From positions 37,161 to 101,160 of the forward strand of contig JAFZLK010000029.1 in assembly GCA_017551515.1 (NCBI GenBank): DNA of 64,000 nt, in the 5' to 3' direction. Source of the DNA: Bacteroidales bacterium (GTDB taxonomy: Bacteria; Bacteroidota; Bacteroidia; Bacteroidales; ML635J-15). The position numbers were made by a program, and so were the translations under genes. Each line of letters starts with the position of its first letter. Within the stretch, counting starts at the first letter, position 1. The notes under the pieces are model-generated. The model did no database searches, had not been told where the DNA came from, and saw nothing but the letters and a program-made list of their open reading frames with translations. Below, in pieces: positions 1-8,051 of this stretch.

Positions 1-2
1 TT

Positions 3-389
3 GGTGCTGGATTTTGCTTTGAAGCTCGTCAAAAGCGAATACTTGTCGATGATGAATACTTTTATTGTGACCTAGTTTTCTACAACCGCATTTTGAAGTG
101 CCATGTACTTATAGACTTGAAAGCCGTTCGTCTCAAGTACGATGACATTGCGCAAATGAATCTCTATTTGTCGTATTTCAAACACAACATAATGCAACCC
201 GATGACAATCCGCCTGTGGGAATTCTTATGTGTACCGAAGCTGGTCAAGAACTTGTAAAATACACCACAGAAGGCATTGATGATAATCTTTTTGTCAAAA
301 AATATCGTATGGGGCTACCCAAAGAAACAAGACTTACACAATGGCTAAAAAATGAAATAATCAAATTCTCCAAATCTGACATAAAATAA
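3..389 (+). CDS. YhcG-family (DUF1016) PD-(D/E)XK nuclease, C-terminal part only
   Basis: The reading frame is open from the first complete codon at base 3, so this is the 3' end of a gene that begins before the window; 128 residues are visible. The piece matches the C-terminal nuclease domain of YhcG/DUF1016 proteins: a CDLVFYNR strand carrying the first acidic residue (visible residue about 23), then LIDLK (about 37-41), which supplies the D-x-K half of the PD-(D/E)XK active site, followed by the family's Q-M-N-x-Y-L helix and a PPVGILMC strand. Family members are usually accessory genes linked to restriction or mobile DNA; a role in DNA cleavage is inferred from the fold. The N-terminal domain cannot be seen. 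A terminator follows at 463. Confidence 0.85.
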   Translation, partial: GAGFCFEARQKRILVDDEYFYCDLVFYNRILKCHVLIDLKAVRLKYDDIAQMNLYLSYFKHNIMQPDDNPPVGILMCTEAGQELVKYTTEGIDDNLFVKKYRMGLPKETRLTQWLKNEIIKFSKSDIK

Positions 390-462
390 CACATTAGGCT
401 ATTAATCTTCGCTAAATTTATTGTAGCAAAAGTCAACAACAAACTGAAAATCCGACAAATAC

Positions 463-493
463 AAAAGCGTAGCCATTAGGTTACGCTTTTTTT
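463..493 (+). terminator. Rho-independent terminator after the YhcG-type gene
   Basis: A 12-bp stem (one G-T wobble) with an ATTA loop is followed by seven T. It lies 74 bases after the stop codon of the nuclease gene and separates it from the next gene. Confidence 0.8.
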
Positions 494-548
494 GTACTAT
501 GCCCCAAATATAAGAGCAAAAATAAAACCGTCATATTATTTTTTTATG

Positions 549-556
549 TAATTTTG
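549..556 (+). promoter_or_regulatory. Bacteroidetes -7 box TAATTTTG for the AAA/DUF4143 gene
   Basis: TAATTTTG matches the TAnnTTTG consensus and lies 26 bases upstream of the ATG at 583. I see no TTTG at the expected -33 position. Confidence 0.5.
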
Positions 557-582
557 CCATCGGATTCCGAATTTGCATAAAA

Positions 583-1752
583 ATGAAGACAAATTACATC
601 AACAGAGACATTGAGTCTGTCATCACTGAAGCAAGTGATTATTATTCAGTTATATCTATTACTGGCCCAAGGCAATCTGGGAAAAGCACACTATTAAGGC
701 ATCTTTTTCCAAATTATAAGGAATACAGCATGAAGGATGTGCATATTCGAGATTTCGCCATAAATGATCCAGTAGCATTTCTTCAGCAAACAACCGACGG
801 CATGTTCATTGACGAAATCCAGAAAGCTCCCGTTCTAATGGAATACATCCAAGGCATAGTGGACCACAATCCTGAAAGGAAATTTTTATTGACTGGCAGT
901 TCTAATTTTGAGATGATGCGTGACTTGTCTGAATCACTGGCAGGAAGAGCGGGAATATTTGAACTGATGCCTATGTCGCTACATGAAACCATTGAGCACC
1001 GCACCGACAGCGACCTTTCCAAACTACTTTATAACGGGCTATATCCCGCTGTATGTGCCGACAAAAACACTGCTAAATATTTTTATCCATCGTATGTGAA
1101 AACCTATATAGAAAAGGATGTCCGCGATTTCCTTAATGTCCAGAACCAAATGCAGTTTATTCGTTTCATAAAACTATGCGCCACTCGTATCGGCTCATTG
1201 TTCAATGCTTCTGAATTGGCATCCGAAGTTGGAGTTGAGTCCAAAACCATCACTCGATGGCTCTCGGTATTGCAGGCTTCTTATATAGTCACATTGTTGC
1301 CGCCATATTACGAAAACATACCTAAACGCCTGATTAAAAGTCCAAAACTATATTTCAACGACACAGGCTTAGCTTGTTATCTGCTTGATATAGAATCGTC
1401 CAAACAACTCGACAGGGACAAAATGCGAGGAGCATTGTTCGAGAACATGATTGTTATGGAAACAATCAAACATCGTTTCAACCAAGGTAAGGACGGCGGA
1501 GTGTTTTTCTACCGCGACTCGAACCAAAACGAAGTGGATATAATATTACTGCAAGAAGGGGAAATCACTGCTCTGGAAATAAAATCATCGATGACTTACC
1601 ATCAGTCTTTTGAAGACACATTGCAACAGTTACCCGGTTGGATAAAGACTCCTGTAACCAAAAAAGCAGTAATCTACACAGGTGATTTTGAAAATAGCGT
1701 TTCCGACATTAACCTACTGAATTACAACAATATGAATCAACTGTTTATTTAA
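583..1752 (+). CDS. AAA_14/DUF4143 ATP-binding protein
   Basis: The protein (389 residues) is a two-domain ATPase common as an accessory gene in anaerobic bacteria. The N-terminal AAA-type domain has Walker A GPRQSGKST at about residues 28-36, Walker B GMFIDEIQ at about 73-80, and a LLTGSSN sensor strand near 100. The C-terminal DUF4143 half ends with NEVDIILL...ALEIKSS, which resembles a PD-(D/E)XK-like core (E-V-D ... E-I-K). The length is typical of the family and the ATG directly follows a promoter box. The cellular role of the family is not established, and I infer none. It stands alone, between a terminator and a decayed region. Confidence 0.9.
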   Translation: MKTNYINRDIESVITEASDYYSVISITGPRQSGKSTLLRHLFPNYKEYSMKDVHIRDFAINDPVAFLQQTTDGMFIDEIQKAPVLMEYIQGIVDHNPERKFLLTGSSNFEMMRDLSESLAGRAGIFELMPMSLHETIEHRTDSDLSKLLYNGLYPAVCADKNTAKYFYPSYVKTYIEKDVRDFLNVQNQMQFIRFIKLCATRIGSLFNASELASEVGVESKTITRWLSVLQASYIVTLLPPYYENIPKRLIKSPKLYFNDTGLACYLLDIESSKQLDRDKMRGALFENMIVMETIKHRFNQGKDGGVFFYRDSNQNEVDIILLQEGEITALEIKSSMTYHQSFEDTLQQLPGWIKTPVTKKAVIYTGDFENSVSDINLLNYNNMNQLFI

Positions 1753-1828
1753 AACAAAATCGGGCGTTGTAACAAAGGTCTATCAGCATCAAACATCAGG
1801 TATTGCAAACGTTTCTATAATCTTTATT

Positions 1829-2200
1829 GTGAAACAATTAAAAATCTTCCACAAGTTGTGGAAAAATTATGATACAAAACCTAGCCAAGAATACTTGGAA
1901 GCCGAAAGGAACAAGGGGAAGATTGCAACAGATGTCCCTGTAAATGATACAATAAATCTAAATGAGCCTGTAAATGACACAATAAATGACACAATAAAAA
2001 TAACTATCCCTGAATTGCAAATCTTAAAACAGATAAGACAAAATTCTTACATTACAAGAGAAGGATTAATAGAAAAAACAAAACTATCCGATAGTACCAT
2101 TGCAAGAGCACTAAAATCTTTACAAATAAAAGGGCTTATTAAACGTGCTGGTGCAAAGAAAAATGGTCACTGGGAAATTTTAGAGCAAGGTTCAAAATAA
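1829..2200 (+). pseudogene. Winged-helix fragment, probably the remnant of a larger regulator
   Basis: The frame (GTG at 1829, 123 residues) ends in a clear winged helix-turn-helix of about 60 residues (ITREGLIEKTKLSDSTIARALKSL, given here only as its start and end: ITREGL to LKSL, then GLIKRAG and GHWEIL). This looks like the C-terminal wing domain of AlbA_2/divergent-AAA putative regulators. It is preceded by a short repeated linker (VNDTIN three times), again usual in those proteins. The expected N-terminal AlbA-like domain is absent. The frame stays open upstream of 1829 without a start or a recognisable domain, so I read it as a truncated gene. A small functional DNA-binding protein is possible but less likely. 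Confidence 0.45.
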
Positions 2201-2316
2201 ATGTCGGTGTAAATGTCCCTGTAAATGTCGGTGCAAATGTCGGTGTAAATTTGCCCATAGGCAAAAATAATTGCAATAACTTGCCCAAAGAACTGCCCAA
2301 AGTGTCCGTCTCAAAT

Positions 2317-2335
2317 CGTCACCAACTTGGTGACG
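2317..2335. repeat. Palindrome, 9-bp arms with a 1-base centre
   Basis: CGTCACCAA-C-TTGGTGACG is a perfect inverted repeat. It is not followed by a T run, so it is not a terminator. A protein-binding site or a remnant of a mobile element are both possible. Confidence 0.6.
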
Positions 2336-2373
2336 AAATTACACAACACACTGCCGAAGGTCAAATTTTACGA

Positions 2374-2400
2374 ATTTGTGCAGTTGGCAACTGCACAATT
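2374..2400. repeat. Palindrome, 11-bp arms with a 1-base centre
   Basis: TTGTGCAGTTG and CAACTGCACAA flank a single G at 2387. A further A-T pair lies outside one mismatch. It is 38 bases after the previous palindrome and has the same one-base centre. Confidence 0.6.
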
Positions 2401-2550
2401 GGCTTACATATCGTATCGGATTTATACACTTGTGCCATTGAATATCAACATTTATAATGCGCAAATAAATTTGAACAATGCCATCCAACTCCGTACCAAG
2501 TCCGTACCTCCTCCCTCCATGCTTCCTCCAATACTGCAATCGCCTACTTA

Positions 2551-2575
2551 CAAAAAAAGCCACCTCATCGGTGGC
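2551..2575 (-). terminator. Terminator of the Cys-rich lipoprotein gene
   Basis: Read on the minus strand, a GCCACC/GGTGGC stem with a GATGA-type loop is followed by a run of seven T. It lies 27 bases past the stop codon at 2602. Confidence 0.8.
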
Positions 2576-2601
2576 CAATTATCTGCTATAAATTATTTGT
2601 T

Positions 2602-3003
2602 TTACTTGTTTATGGCAGCATTCAACGCGTTGATAGCATCACCAACTTCCTTAGTGCAAGCACCGTTAATGTTAATGTCTCTCAGAAGCTTTATGCCATC
2701 GTCTGGTCTTTTATCTGTCCAGCTATTTATTATAGCTACAGCATCGTCACATTTTCCTTCATCGATGAACTTATTTACCTTATCGATGTCAGCTCTTTTA
2801 ATAAGTAGATTCTTTTCTTGTACCTGAGGTTTTGGTGCTTCTGCATTTTGGTTAGCATCCGTACCTTGGTTTTCATCTACTGTTTCCGCTGTAGCATTAG
2901 TGTTTTCTCCATTGCCCTTGTCTCCACAGTCGCAGTCACAGCAAGAAACGCCCATAAGTGTTAAAAATAAAGCACTTGCAATAATTAATAATGTCTTTTT
3001 CAT
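2602..3003 (-). CDS. Small Cys-rich lipoprotein of unknown function
   Basis: The protein (133 residues) has a lipoprotein signal: a charged MKK start, a hydrophobic stretch, and a cysteine at about residue 21-22. Immediately after the lipobox comes an unusual CCDCDCGDKG cluster (four Cys in six residues), which might bind metal, though that is only an inference. A low-complexity N/T/E linker of about 40 residues follows, then a helical C-terminal domain (about residues 68-133) with two more cysteines near KCDDA and GACTKE. I do not recognise the domain. The gene is monocistronic, with its own promoter box and terminator. Confidence 0.8.
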   Translation of the reverse strand: MKKTLLIIASALFLTLMGVSCCDCDCGDKGNGENTNATAETVDENQGTDANQNAEAPKPQVQEKNLLIKRADIDKVNKFIDEGKCDDAVAIINSWTDKRPDDGIKLLRDININGACTKEVGDAINALNAAINK

Positions 3004-3032
3004 TTGGTTAAAATAATTAAAATTTAGTTCTG

Positions 3033-3040
3033 CAAAGATA
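3033..3040 (-). promoter_or_regulatory. -7 box TATCTTTG for the Cys-rich lipoprotein
   Basis: Minus-strand TATCTTTG fits TAnnTTTG and lies 30 bases upstream of the ATG at 3003. No -33 TTTG was found. Confidence 0.5.
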
Positions 3041-3260
3041 TTGTTTTTTTTGATGATTCTTTAGTTGTCTGATTAAAAAGTGGCAAAACCTCAAATATGC
3101 ATTTGGGAGCGTCAGGCACTTGTAAAAGATATAGACAGTCGAAGTCCCAATATTTTTTAGCATTCTTAACTTAGCATATGGTTTTTTTATAAAATATTTA
3201 AATGCAATTGATTGCTTTGTAAGTTGTTGTTAATTAGTAGTTTGCGTGATGTATATTGCG

Positions 3261-4205
3261 CTATTCCTTTATCGCCTTGAAGCCATTTCCAAGAATCTCG
3301 TTGCTATCGATTACATTGATGAATGCTTCGGGGTCAATGTCGTAGATTTGTTCCTTGAGGTGAGTGAACTCACGGCGAGAAACTGTGGTATATATGAAGT
3401 TGCGTTCCTTACCGTTGTACATTCCGATGCCCTTCATGCAGGTGCCACCGCGTTCGAGGTCGTTGATAATCATCTGGCGAACTTCCTCGTATTTGTCGCT
3501 GACGATGAAAATTGTCTTGTAGCTCTTTACGCCTTCCACAACAATGTCTATTACCTTGCTTTCGATGAAGATGAGGATTATGGAGTAGATTGGTAGGCGG
3601 AAGTCACCTAATGCAAGTGAGGTGAGCGTTATGATGCTGTCAACGATGAGAACCAATGTGCCAAGCGAAATCTTGGTGTACTTATGTAGTATCATTGAGA
3701 TGATGTCGCTACCACCCGATGTAGCTCCTGACTTGAAAACCAAGCCTATTGCAAGACCGTAAATTATGCCCGAAACGACAGTGTTGAGGAAGTAGTCGGG
3801 GATGAACCAGCCACCATTGTTTGGAATTTCAACCATGCTTACGCCTTCTATTGGAGCCTGCATTATTGCGCCGTCGTGTATTACAGGAACATAGCCCCAG
3901 AACATTTCGAGTAGGAAGGTAAAGATGAATATAAATATTGTGGATACAACAGTTTTAACGCCAAATCTCGGACCAAGTATCAGTGTGCCGATTATCAGTA
4001 ATGGAATGTCCATACAGATAGCGTATAAACTGACTTTCCACGGCCATATAGCGTTAAGAACATTCGACAGACCGTATGTTCCGCCTGGGGCCATGTGGTA
4101 GGGGTTAACGAACATTACATCGCCTACAGCAAACAAAAGACTGCCGATTAAAACTAAAAAGTAGGAAAAGAACCACTGCTTCGAAAATATTTTTTCCTTT
4201 GTCAT
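3261..4205 (-). CDS. YitT family membrane protein (DUF161 + DUF2179)
   Basis: The 314-residue protein has an N-terminal membrane domain (about residues 12-215) with five or six hydrophobic segments. It includes the family's VNPYHMAPGGTYGLSNVL motif near residue 35 and SGATSGGSDIISMIL near 165. A C-terminal soluble DUF2179 domain follows (about 225-314, from YKTIFIVSDKYEEV). YitT proteins are widespread inner-membrane proteins whose substrate is not known; the C-terminal domain is thought to be regulatory. The length is normal for the family. It stands alone with its own promoter box. Confidence 0.9.
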   Translation of the reverse strand: MTKEKIFSKQWFFSYFLVLIGSLLFAVGDVMFVNPYHMAPGGTYGLSNVLNAIWPWKVSLYAICMDIPLLIIGTLILGPRFGVKTVVSTIFIFIFTFLLEMFWGYVPVIHDGAIMQAPIEGVSMVEIPNNGGWFIPDYFLNTVVSGIIYGLAIGLVFKSGATSGGSDIISMILHKYTKISLGTLVLIVDSIITLTSLALGDFRLPIYSIILIFIESKVIDIVVEGVKSYKTIFIVSDKYEEVRQMIINDLERGGTCMKGIGMYNGKERNFIYTTVSRREFTHLKEQIYDIDPEAFINVIDSNEILGNGFKAIKE

Positions 4206-4267
4206 GTTGTAAACATTTTGTTAATCAGTAAATTGAACTTGCAATTTGCTTTGAAAAATTGCAGGTG

Positions 4268-4275
4268 CAAAGGTA
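4268..4275 (-). promoter_or_regulatory. -7 box TACCTTTG for the YitT gene
   Basis: Minus-strand TACCTTTG matches TAnnTTTG and lies 63 bases upstream of the ATG at 4205. Confidence 0.5.
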
Positions 4276-4345
4276 ATGCATTTGTTTTGATTGGCAGAAA
4301 TACCTATTAATATTTTTTGCAAATAGTTGTGAATGGAGTGCAAAC

Positions 4346-4879
4346 TTATGATTGTCTTAAGATTTCGGCTAATTCCCTGTACTTTGCAATAAGGTCGTTA
4401 AGATTTTCGCGCTTTACGAACGAACCACCATTTTTTATCAAGTCTACCATCTGCTTTTCGTATTCCGAAAGTTCCGACTTGCCTTTTCTTGCTTTGCGCA
4501 GAACAGGACGGACTACCAGTCTGAACATCATCTTGTAGAAACCTTTGAGTCTCTCGCGGTGTATTCCGCCTTGCAAGTAGTAGAACGGCACATCGATGTT
4601 GTTCTGTTGTGCCAAAGCAAAAGCGTATTTGTCACTTTGTGGTGTCATTCCTACACCGGCAATGATTACTGGATTGAATTTAAGTCGAGCCATACGGAAG
4701 CCGTTTATCTTGCCTGCGCATACCCATCCAAGGAAAATCACTGGCTCACGTTCTCCGTAAAACATCGAATTGTCAATGGTGGGGATTGCTGGAATACCAA
4801 TGATTTCCGACAAAAGTTCGGCATATTCCTTTGTGAAGCCAGTGTTCGATTCGTAAACTATTGCCTTTATTTCTGCCAT
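4346..4879 (-). CDS. Flavodoxin-domain protein
   Basis: The 177-residue protein begins with the flavodoxin phosphate-binding pattern YESNTGFTKEYAELL (about residues 8-22), followed by strands VIFLGWVCAGKINGF (about 47-61) and VIIAGVGMTP (about 71-80). An FMN-dependent redox role is inferred from the fold. The C-terminal half is longer and more basic than in classical flavodoxins, which is closer to HemG-like or other flavodoxin-domain proteins. Its ATG overlaps the end of the upstream methyltransferase gene by 13 bases, so the two are probably translated together. Confidence 0.75.
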   Translation of the reverse strand: MAEIKAIVYESNTGFTKEYAELLSEIIGIPAIPTIDNSMFYGEREPVIFLGWVCAGKINGFRMARLKFNPVIIAGVGMTPQSDKYAFALAQQNNIDVPFYYLQGGIHRERLKGFYKMMFRLVVRPVLRKARKGKSELSEYEKQMVDLIKNGGSFVKRENLNDLIAKYRELAEILRQS

Positions 4880-6033
4880 TTTGTTTCGATGTAGTGTTGC
4901 TTTATGCCAAAGAATGTCTTGAGTGCTTCCAGTTGCGCAAGTATCTTTTGCTTCTGTTCTTCTGAAACGCCTGATTTTGTTGCAATAATCATGACATTCT
5001 TGTGGGTATGGGCATCGGAAATAAACTCGACTACCTTTGTCTTGTAGCCGTGATATTGCAGGAAAAGCACCCTGATGCTGTCGGTGACGAGTTCGGCTTG
5101 TCGTTCCATAAAAATGCCGTGGCGCAGTATTGGCGAAAGAATTTCGTTGGGTGTTCCGTTTTCCATTTCGCTACGAATCTGGTGCTGGCAGCATGGAGCG
5201 GCTACAATTACCTGTGCTCCTGCGTAAACGCCTTTTGCTAGTGCATCATCTGTGGCGGTGTTGCAAGCGTGGAGAGCAATTAACATATCGAGTTTCTCTG
5301 CATTGTAACTGTCGATTGCACTTTCGGCAAAATGAAGTCCGTCGAAGCCAGAATCCTTTGCAAACTTGTTGCAAAGTTCTACCATGTCGTGCCGGATTTC
5401 AACGCCGGTGACATCGGCCTTGCACTTGAGCGTATTGGCAAGGTAGTCGTAGAGCGCAAAAGTAAGATAGCCCTTTCCGCTTCCCATGTCAGCGACAGTT
5501 ATAGCGTGGTCGGTTGGAAGTGTATCGATATGGCTACTAAGGATTTCTATGTAGTGTGTTATTTGTTTGAACTTGTCCTGCGACTTGGGATTTACATTTC
5601 CGTTTGTGTCGGTGATTCCGAGCAGATGGAGGTATTTTTTGCCGTTGGAAGCCTCGAGTTTGCGGTTTTTGCTGCGGTCGTGGTTAAGCGATGGCAGTTC
5701 GGTAATGCTGGCTTCCTGCTGCTTCATCTTGAAGTGGTTGCCGTTGTGTTGCAAAACGAAGTCGCCTGCTGTTGTGAAAAGCGTTGCAAAACGGTATTCC
5801 TCGTCGATGTGCTTGCGCATGTTGGCAAGTGCTTCATTGAAAGCATAGTTTTTCACGATGTCGCGCTTCTGGTATCGGTAGGTGAAACTGAGTTTGCGTT
5901 CACCTTTTATTTCCACTTGCTTGATGTAGATGTTGCGCACATCAATATCCTTGCGCATTGGCGACGACAAGGTTATCTTGACGAAGGTGTTTGCTTCTAG
6001 GCTTTTGGTTATCTGGTGGATGAATTCTTCCAT
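4867..6033 (-). CDS. Class I SAM-dependent methyltransferase
   Basis: The C-terminal half holds a Rossmann methyltransferase core: VADMGSGKGYLTFALYDYL (motif I, about residue 180 of the chosen start), TGVEIRHDMVELC (motif II), and LIALHACNTATDDAL with VAAPCCQHQ further on. This matches the methyltransferase_32 family found in Bacteroidetes. The substrate is unknown; the N-terminal part (about 150 residues) may be a nucleic-acid-binding extension. I prefer the ATG at 6033. A longer frame from a GTG at 6084 runs into an inverted-repeat element (6064-6129), so its extra 17 residues are probably not coding. It is followed by the overlapping flavodoxin-like gene. Confidence 0.85.
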   Translation of the reverse strand: MEEFIHQITKSLEANTFVKITLSSPMRKDIDVRNIYIKQVEIKGERKLSFTYRYQKRDIVKNYAFNEALANMRKHIDEEYRFATLFTTAGDFVLQHNGNHFKMKQQEASITELPSLNHDRSKNRKLEASNGKKYLHLLGITDTNGNVNPKSQDKFKQITHYIEILSSHIDTLPTDHAITVADMGSGKGYLTFALYDYLANTLKCKADVTGVEIRHDMVELCNKFAKDSGFDGLHFAESAIDSYNAEKLDMLIALHACNTATDDALAKGVYAGAQVIVAAPCCQHQIRSEMENGTPNEILSPILRHGIFMERQAELVTDSIRVLFLQYHGYKTKVVEFISDAHTHKNVMIIATKSGVSEEQKQKILAQLEALKTFFGIKQHYIETKWQK

Positions 6034-6063
6034 TCTGAGTTTACTTTTAGAATGTCGTAGGAG

Positions 6064-6129
6064 ATTTCGGATAGCCGTCTTCACAACGCTCCTCGTTCCG
6101 TATCGCGTGTTCAGTCAGGCTTCCGAAAT
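6064..6129. repeat. Inverted-repeat element between methyltransferase and acyl-CoA synthetase genes
   Basis: ATTTCGGA (6064-6071) and TCCGAAAT (6122-6129) are perfect inverted arms. The sequence between them is richer in G+C than the surrounding spacer. Elements with a 'GTCATTTCGG...GAGATTTCGG' look recur in intergenic regions of Bacteroidetes drafts, but that is recalled from experience and was not searched. Confidence 0.45.
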
Positions 6130-6155
6130 GACTTAAAGAGTCGTCCATTACATTA

Positions 6156-8051
6156 TTAGTGTTTCGAGCTACCAATGTTCACGAGTTTCTTCATGCTGTC
6201 GGTAATCTTTCCGATGATCGCATTGGGGTTGACAGGTCCTTGCTGTTGTTGTTCTTCCTGATGCATGTAAATCTCATCAATTACCGATGCATATTTCTTC
6301 TTTATCACATTTCGTTTGAGCTTGAGGGTGGGGGAGAGTTCTCCTGTTTCCTGCGACCATTCCTCGCACACTAGGCGGAAACGCTTGATGCACTCGTATT
6401 CGCTCAATGTTTTGTTCAAATTGTCGATTTCGCCCTGGTATTTCTTGATAACATCTGGGTCGTTTATAAGTGCAACATTGTCGCGGTAGTGAATCTTGTG
6501 CTTCGATGCATAGAAGTGCAAGTAGTTGAAGTCGGGAGAAATGAGTGCGCTGGCAAACTTTTCGTTTTCACCGATAATCATTACCTGTTCCACAAAGTTG
6601 GAGTTCTTCAGCTTGTTTTCGATTACCTGTGGAGCAATGTACTTTCCGTTTGACATCTTGAAGATTTCCTTCTTACGATCGGTGATTTTCAAGAATCTGC
6701 CTTCAACAAGCTCGCCAATGTCGCCAGTATGGAACCAGCCGTCCTCATCAATAACCTGACGGGTAGCTTCCTCGTTGTTGTAGTAGCCCTTCATGATGTT
6801 CGGACCTTTGGCAAGGATTTCTCCGTCATCGTCAATTTTTACGGTTACGCCATCAAGAATTGGACCTACTGTTCCAAGCATTGACTTGTCCCATGCAGGC
6901 CAGTTAACTGCAATTACTGGCGATGTTTCGGTAAGTCCGTAACCTTCGCAAATCTTAAGTCCTGCTGCAGCGAATAGTTTGGAAATGTGTAAACTAAGCG
7001 AAGAACCGCCTGCTACGATTACTAAAATGTTGCCGCCAAATGCTTCCTGCCATTTCTTGAAAACAAGCTTGCGGGCAATGCTGAGCCTCAACTTGTAGAA
7101 AGCAGAGTTGTTGTTGCGTACATCGAACTTGCATCCAACCTTTAGCGCCCAGTTGAAGATGTGCTTTTTGAACGGTGTCATATCCTTTCCCATCGACACA
7201 ATCTTGTCGTAGAACTTTTCTGCTACGCGTGGTACCATGTTGAAAATGTGAGGTTTCACATCCTGAACATCGCGCATTATTGTTCCAAGGCTCTCGGCGT
7301 AGTAGATCGAGATGCCTTTTATCTGGAATGCATAGTTCATCATTCGCTCGTAGATATGGCACAAAGGCAGGAAACTTACGGCTCTCTGCTTGTAAACTGC
7401 TGGTATAACAGGTCTTACACCATACGAGTTTGAAAGGATATTCTTGTGTGAAAGCATTACGCCCTTCGGATTGCCTGTGGTTCCAGATGTATAAACGAGT
7501 GAAAATACATCGTCCTCGCTGATTTCTTTCTTCCTTTCTTCGATGAGTTTCTTAAGTTCAGCTTCCCTGCTACGGCTGTCAATCATGAGGGTTGTCCAGT
7601 TGTCGGCTTCGGGAACATCGGTGAAGGTGAAAATTCTCGGTTTTTCTTCAAGGTTTTCAACAACTTGCTTAACTTTTGCATATAGTTTTGCATTCGACAC
7701 GAAAACCATCTTCGCTCCGCAGTCTCGCATAATGAACTCGAGTTCGTTGTTGTTGAGGGTCGGGTAAACCGGAACATGTACCAAACCCGCCATTGCTATT
7801 GCCATATCGAGGATGTTCCAGTGTGGCAGGTTCTGCGAAATGCTTATTATCTTGTCGCCCTTCTGCATTCCGGCATCTATAAGCGATGCTGCACACATGT
7901 ATGAATACCTTCTGTAGTCGGCAGGTGTGTATTTTATCCATTCGCCCTTGTCCTTGTGTGCGAATGCCACATCAAGGTCAGCGTGTTCGTTGCTGTAAAT
8001 ATCAAGTATGTCGAAAACCCTCGTGGCTTTTGTCTCTTCTATTTTTTCCAT
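6156..8051 (-). CDS. fadD: Long-chain fatty acid--CoA ligase (AMP-forming)
   Basis: The 631-residue protein has all the motifs of adenylate-forming acyl-CoA synthetases: the P-loop YTSGTTGNPKGVMLSHKN near residue 190, GYGLTETSPV near 380, DGWFHTGDIG near 435, and the C-terminal DRKKEIFKMSNGKYIAP hinge near 460. It would activate long-chain fatty acids with ATP and CoA at the inner face of the membrane, for lipid synthesis or recycling. The length is typical of the ACSL/FadD15-like group in Bacteroidetes. The ATG overlaps the end of the outer-membrane protein gene by 13 bases. The symbol is by family; which paralogue it is cannot be decided here. Confidence 0.92.
   Translation of the reverse strand: MEKIEETKATRVFDILDIYSNEHADLDVAFAHKDKGEWIKYTPADYRRYSYMCAASLIDAGMQKGDKIISISQNLPHWNILDMAIAMAGLVHVPVYPTLNNNELEFIMRDCGAKMVFVSNAKLYAKVKQVVENLEEKPRIFTFTDVPEADNWTTLMIDSRSREAELKKLIEERKKEISEDDVFSLVYTSGTTGNPKGVMLSHKNILSNSYGVRPVIPAVYKQRAVSFLPLCHIYERMMNYAFQIKGISIYYAESLGTIMRDVQDVKPHIFNMVPRVAEKFYDKIVSMGKDMTPFKKHIFNWALKVGCKFDVRNNNSAFYKLRLSIARKLVFKKWQEAFGGNILVIVAGGSSLSLHISKLFAAAGLKICEGYGLTETSPVIAVNWPAWDKSMLGTVGPILDGVTVKIDDDGEILAKGPNIMKGYYNNEEATRQVIDEDGWFHTGDIGELVEGRFLKITDRKKEIFKMSNGKYIAPQVIENKLKNSNFVEQVMIIGENEKFASALISPDFNYLHFYASKHKIHYRDNVALINDPDVIKKYQGEIDNLNKTLSEYECIKRFRLVCEEWSQETGELSPTLKLKRNVIKKKYASVIDEIYMHQEEQQQQGPVNPNAIIGKITDSMKKLVNIGSSKH

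Larger units (their letters stand above)
2201..2550. other. Gene-poor decayed stretch with linker-like repeats and two palindromes
   Basis: Just after the winged-helix frame, bases 2203-2252 repeat a 'GGTGTAAATGTC' motif. In frame this reads as alternating V-N-V-P/G units, the same kind of linker seen inside the preceding fragment, so it may be debris of a second copy of the same gene. Two near-perfect palindromes follow, listed separately. I see no convincing gene here. Confidence 0.4.

Noticed and set aside
2327..2827. A 166-codon frame on the plus strand over the Cys-rich lipoprotein
   Set aside because: It is antisense to a gene with a signal peptide, promoter and terminator, and has no coding character.
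5332..6000. A 222-codon plus-strand frame opposite the methyltransferase
   Set aside because: It is the mirror of a strongly supported methyltransferase; its V/F/C-rich composition is typical of antisense frames.
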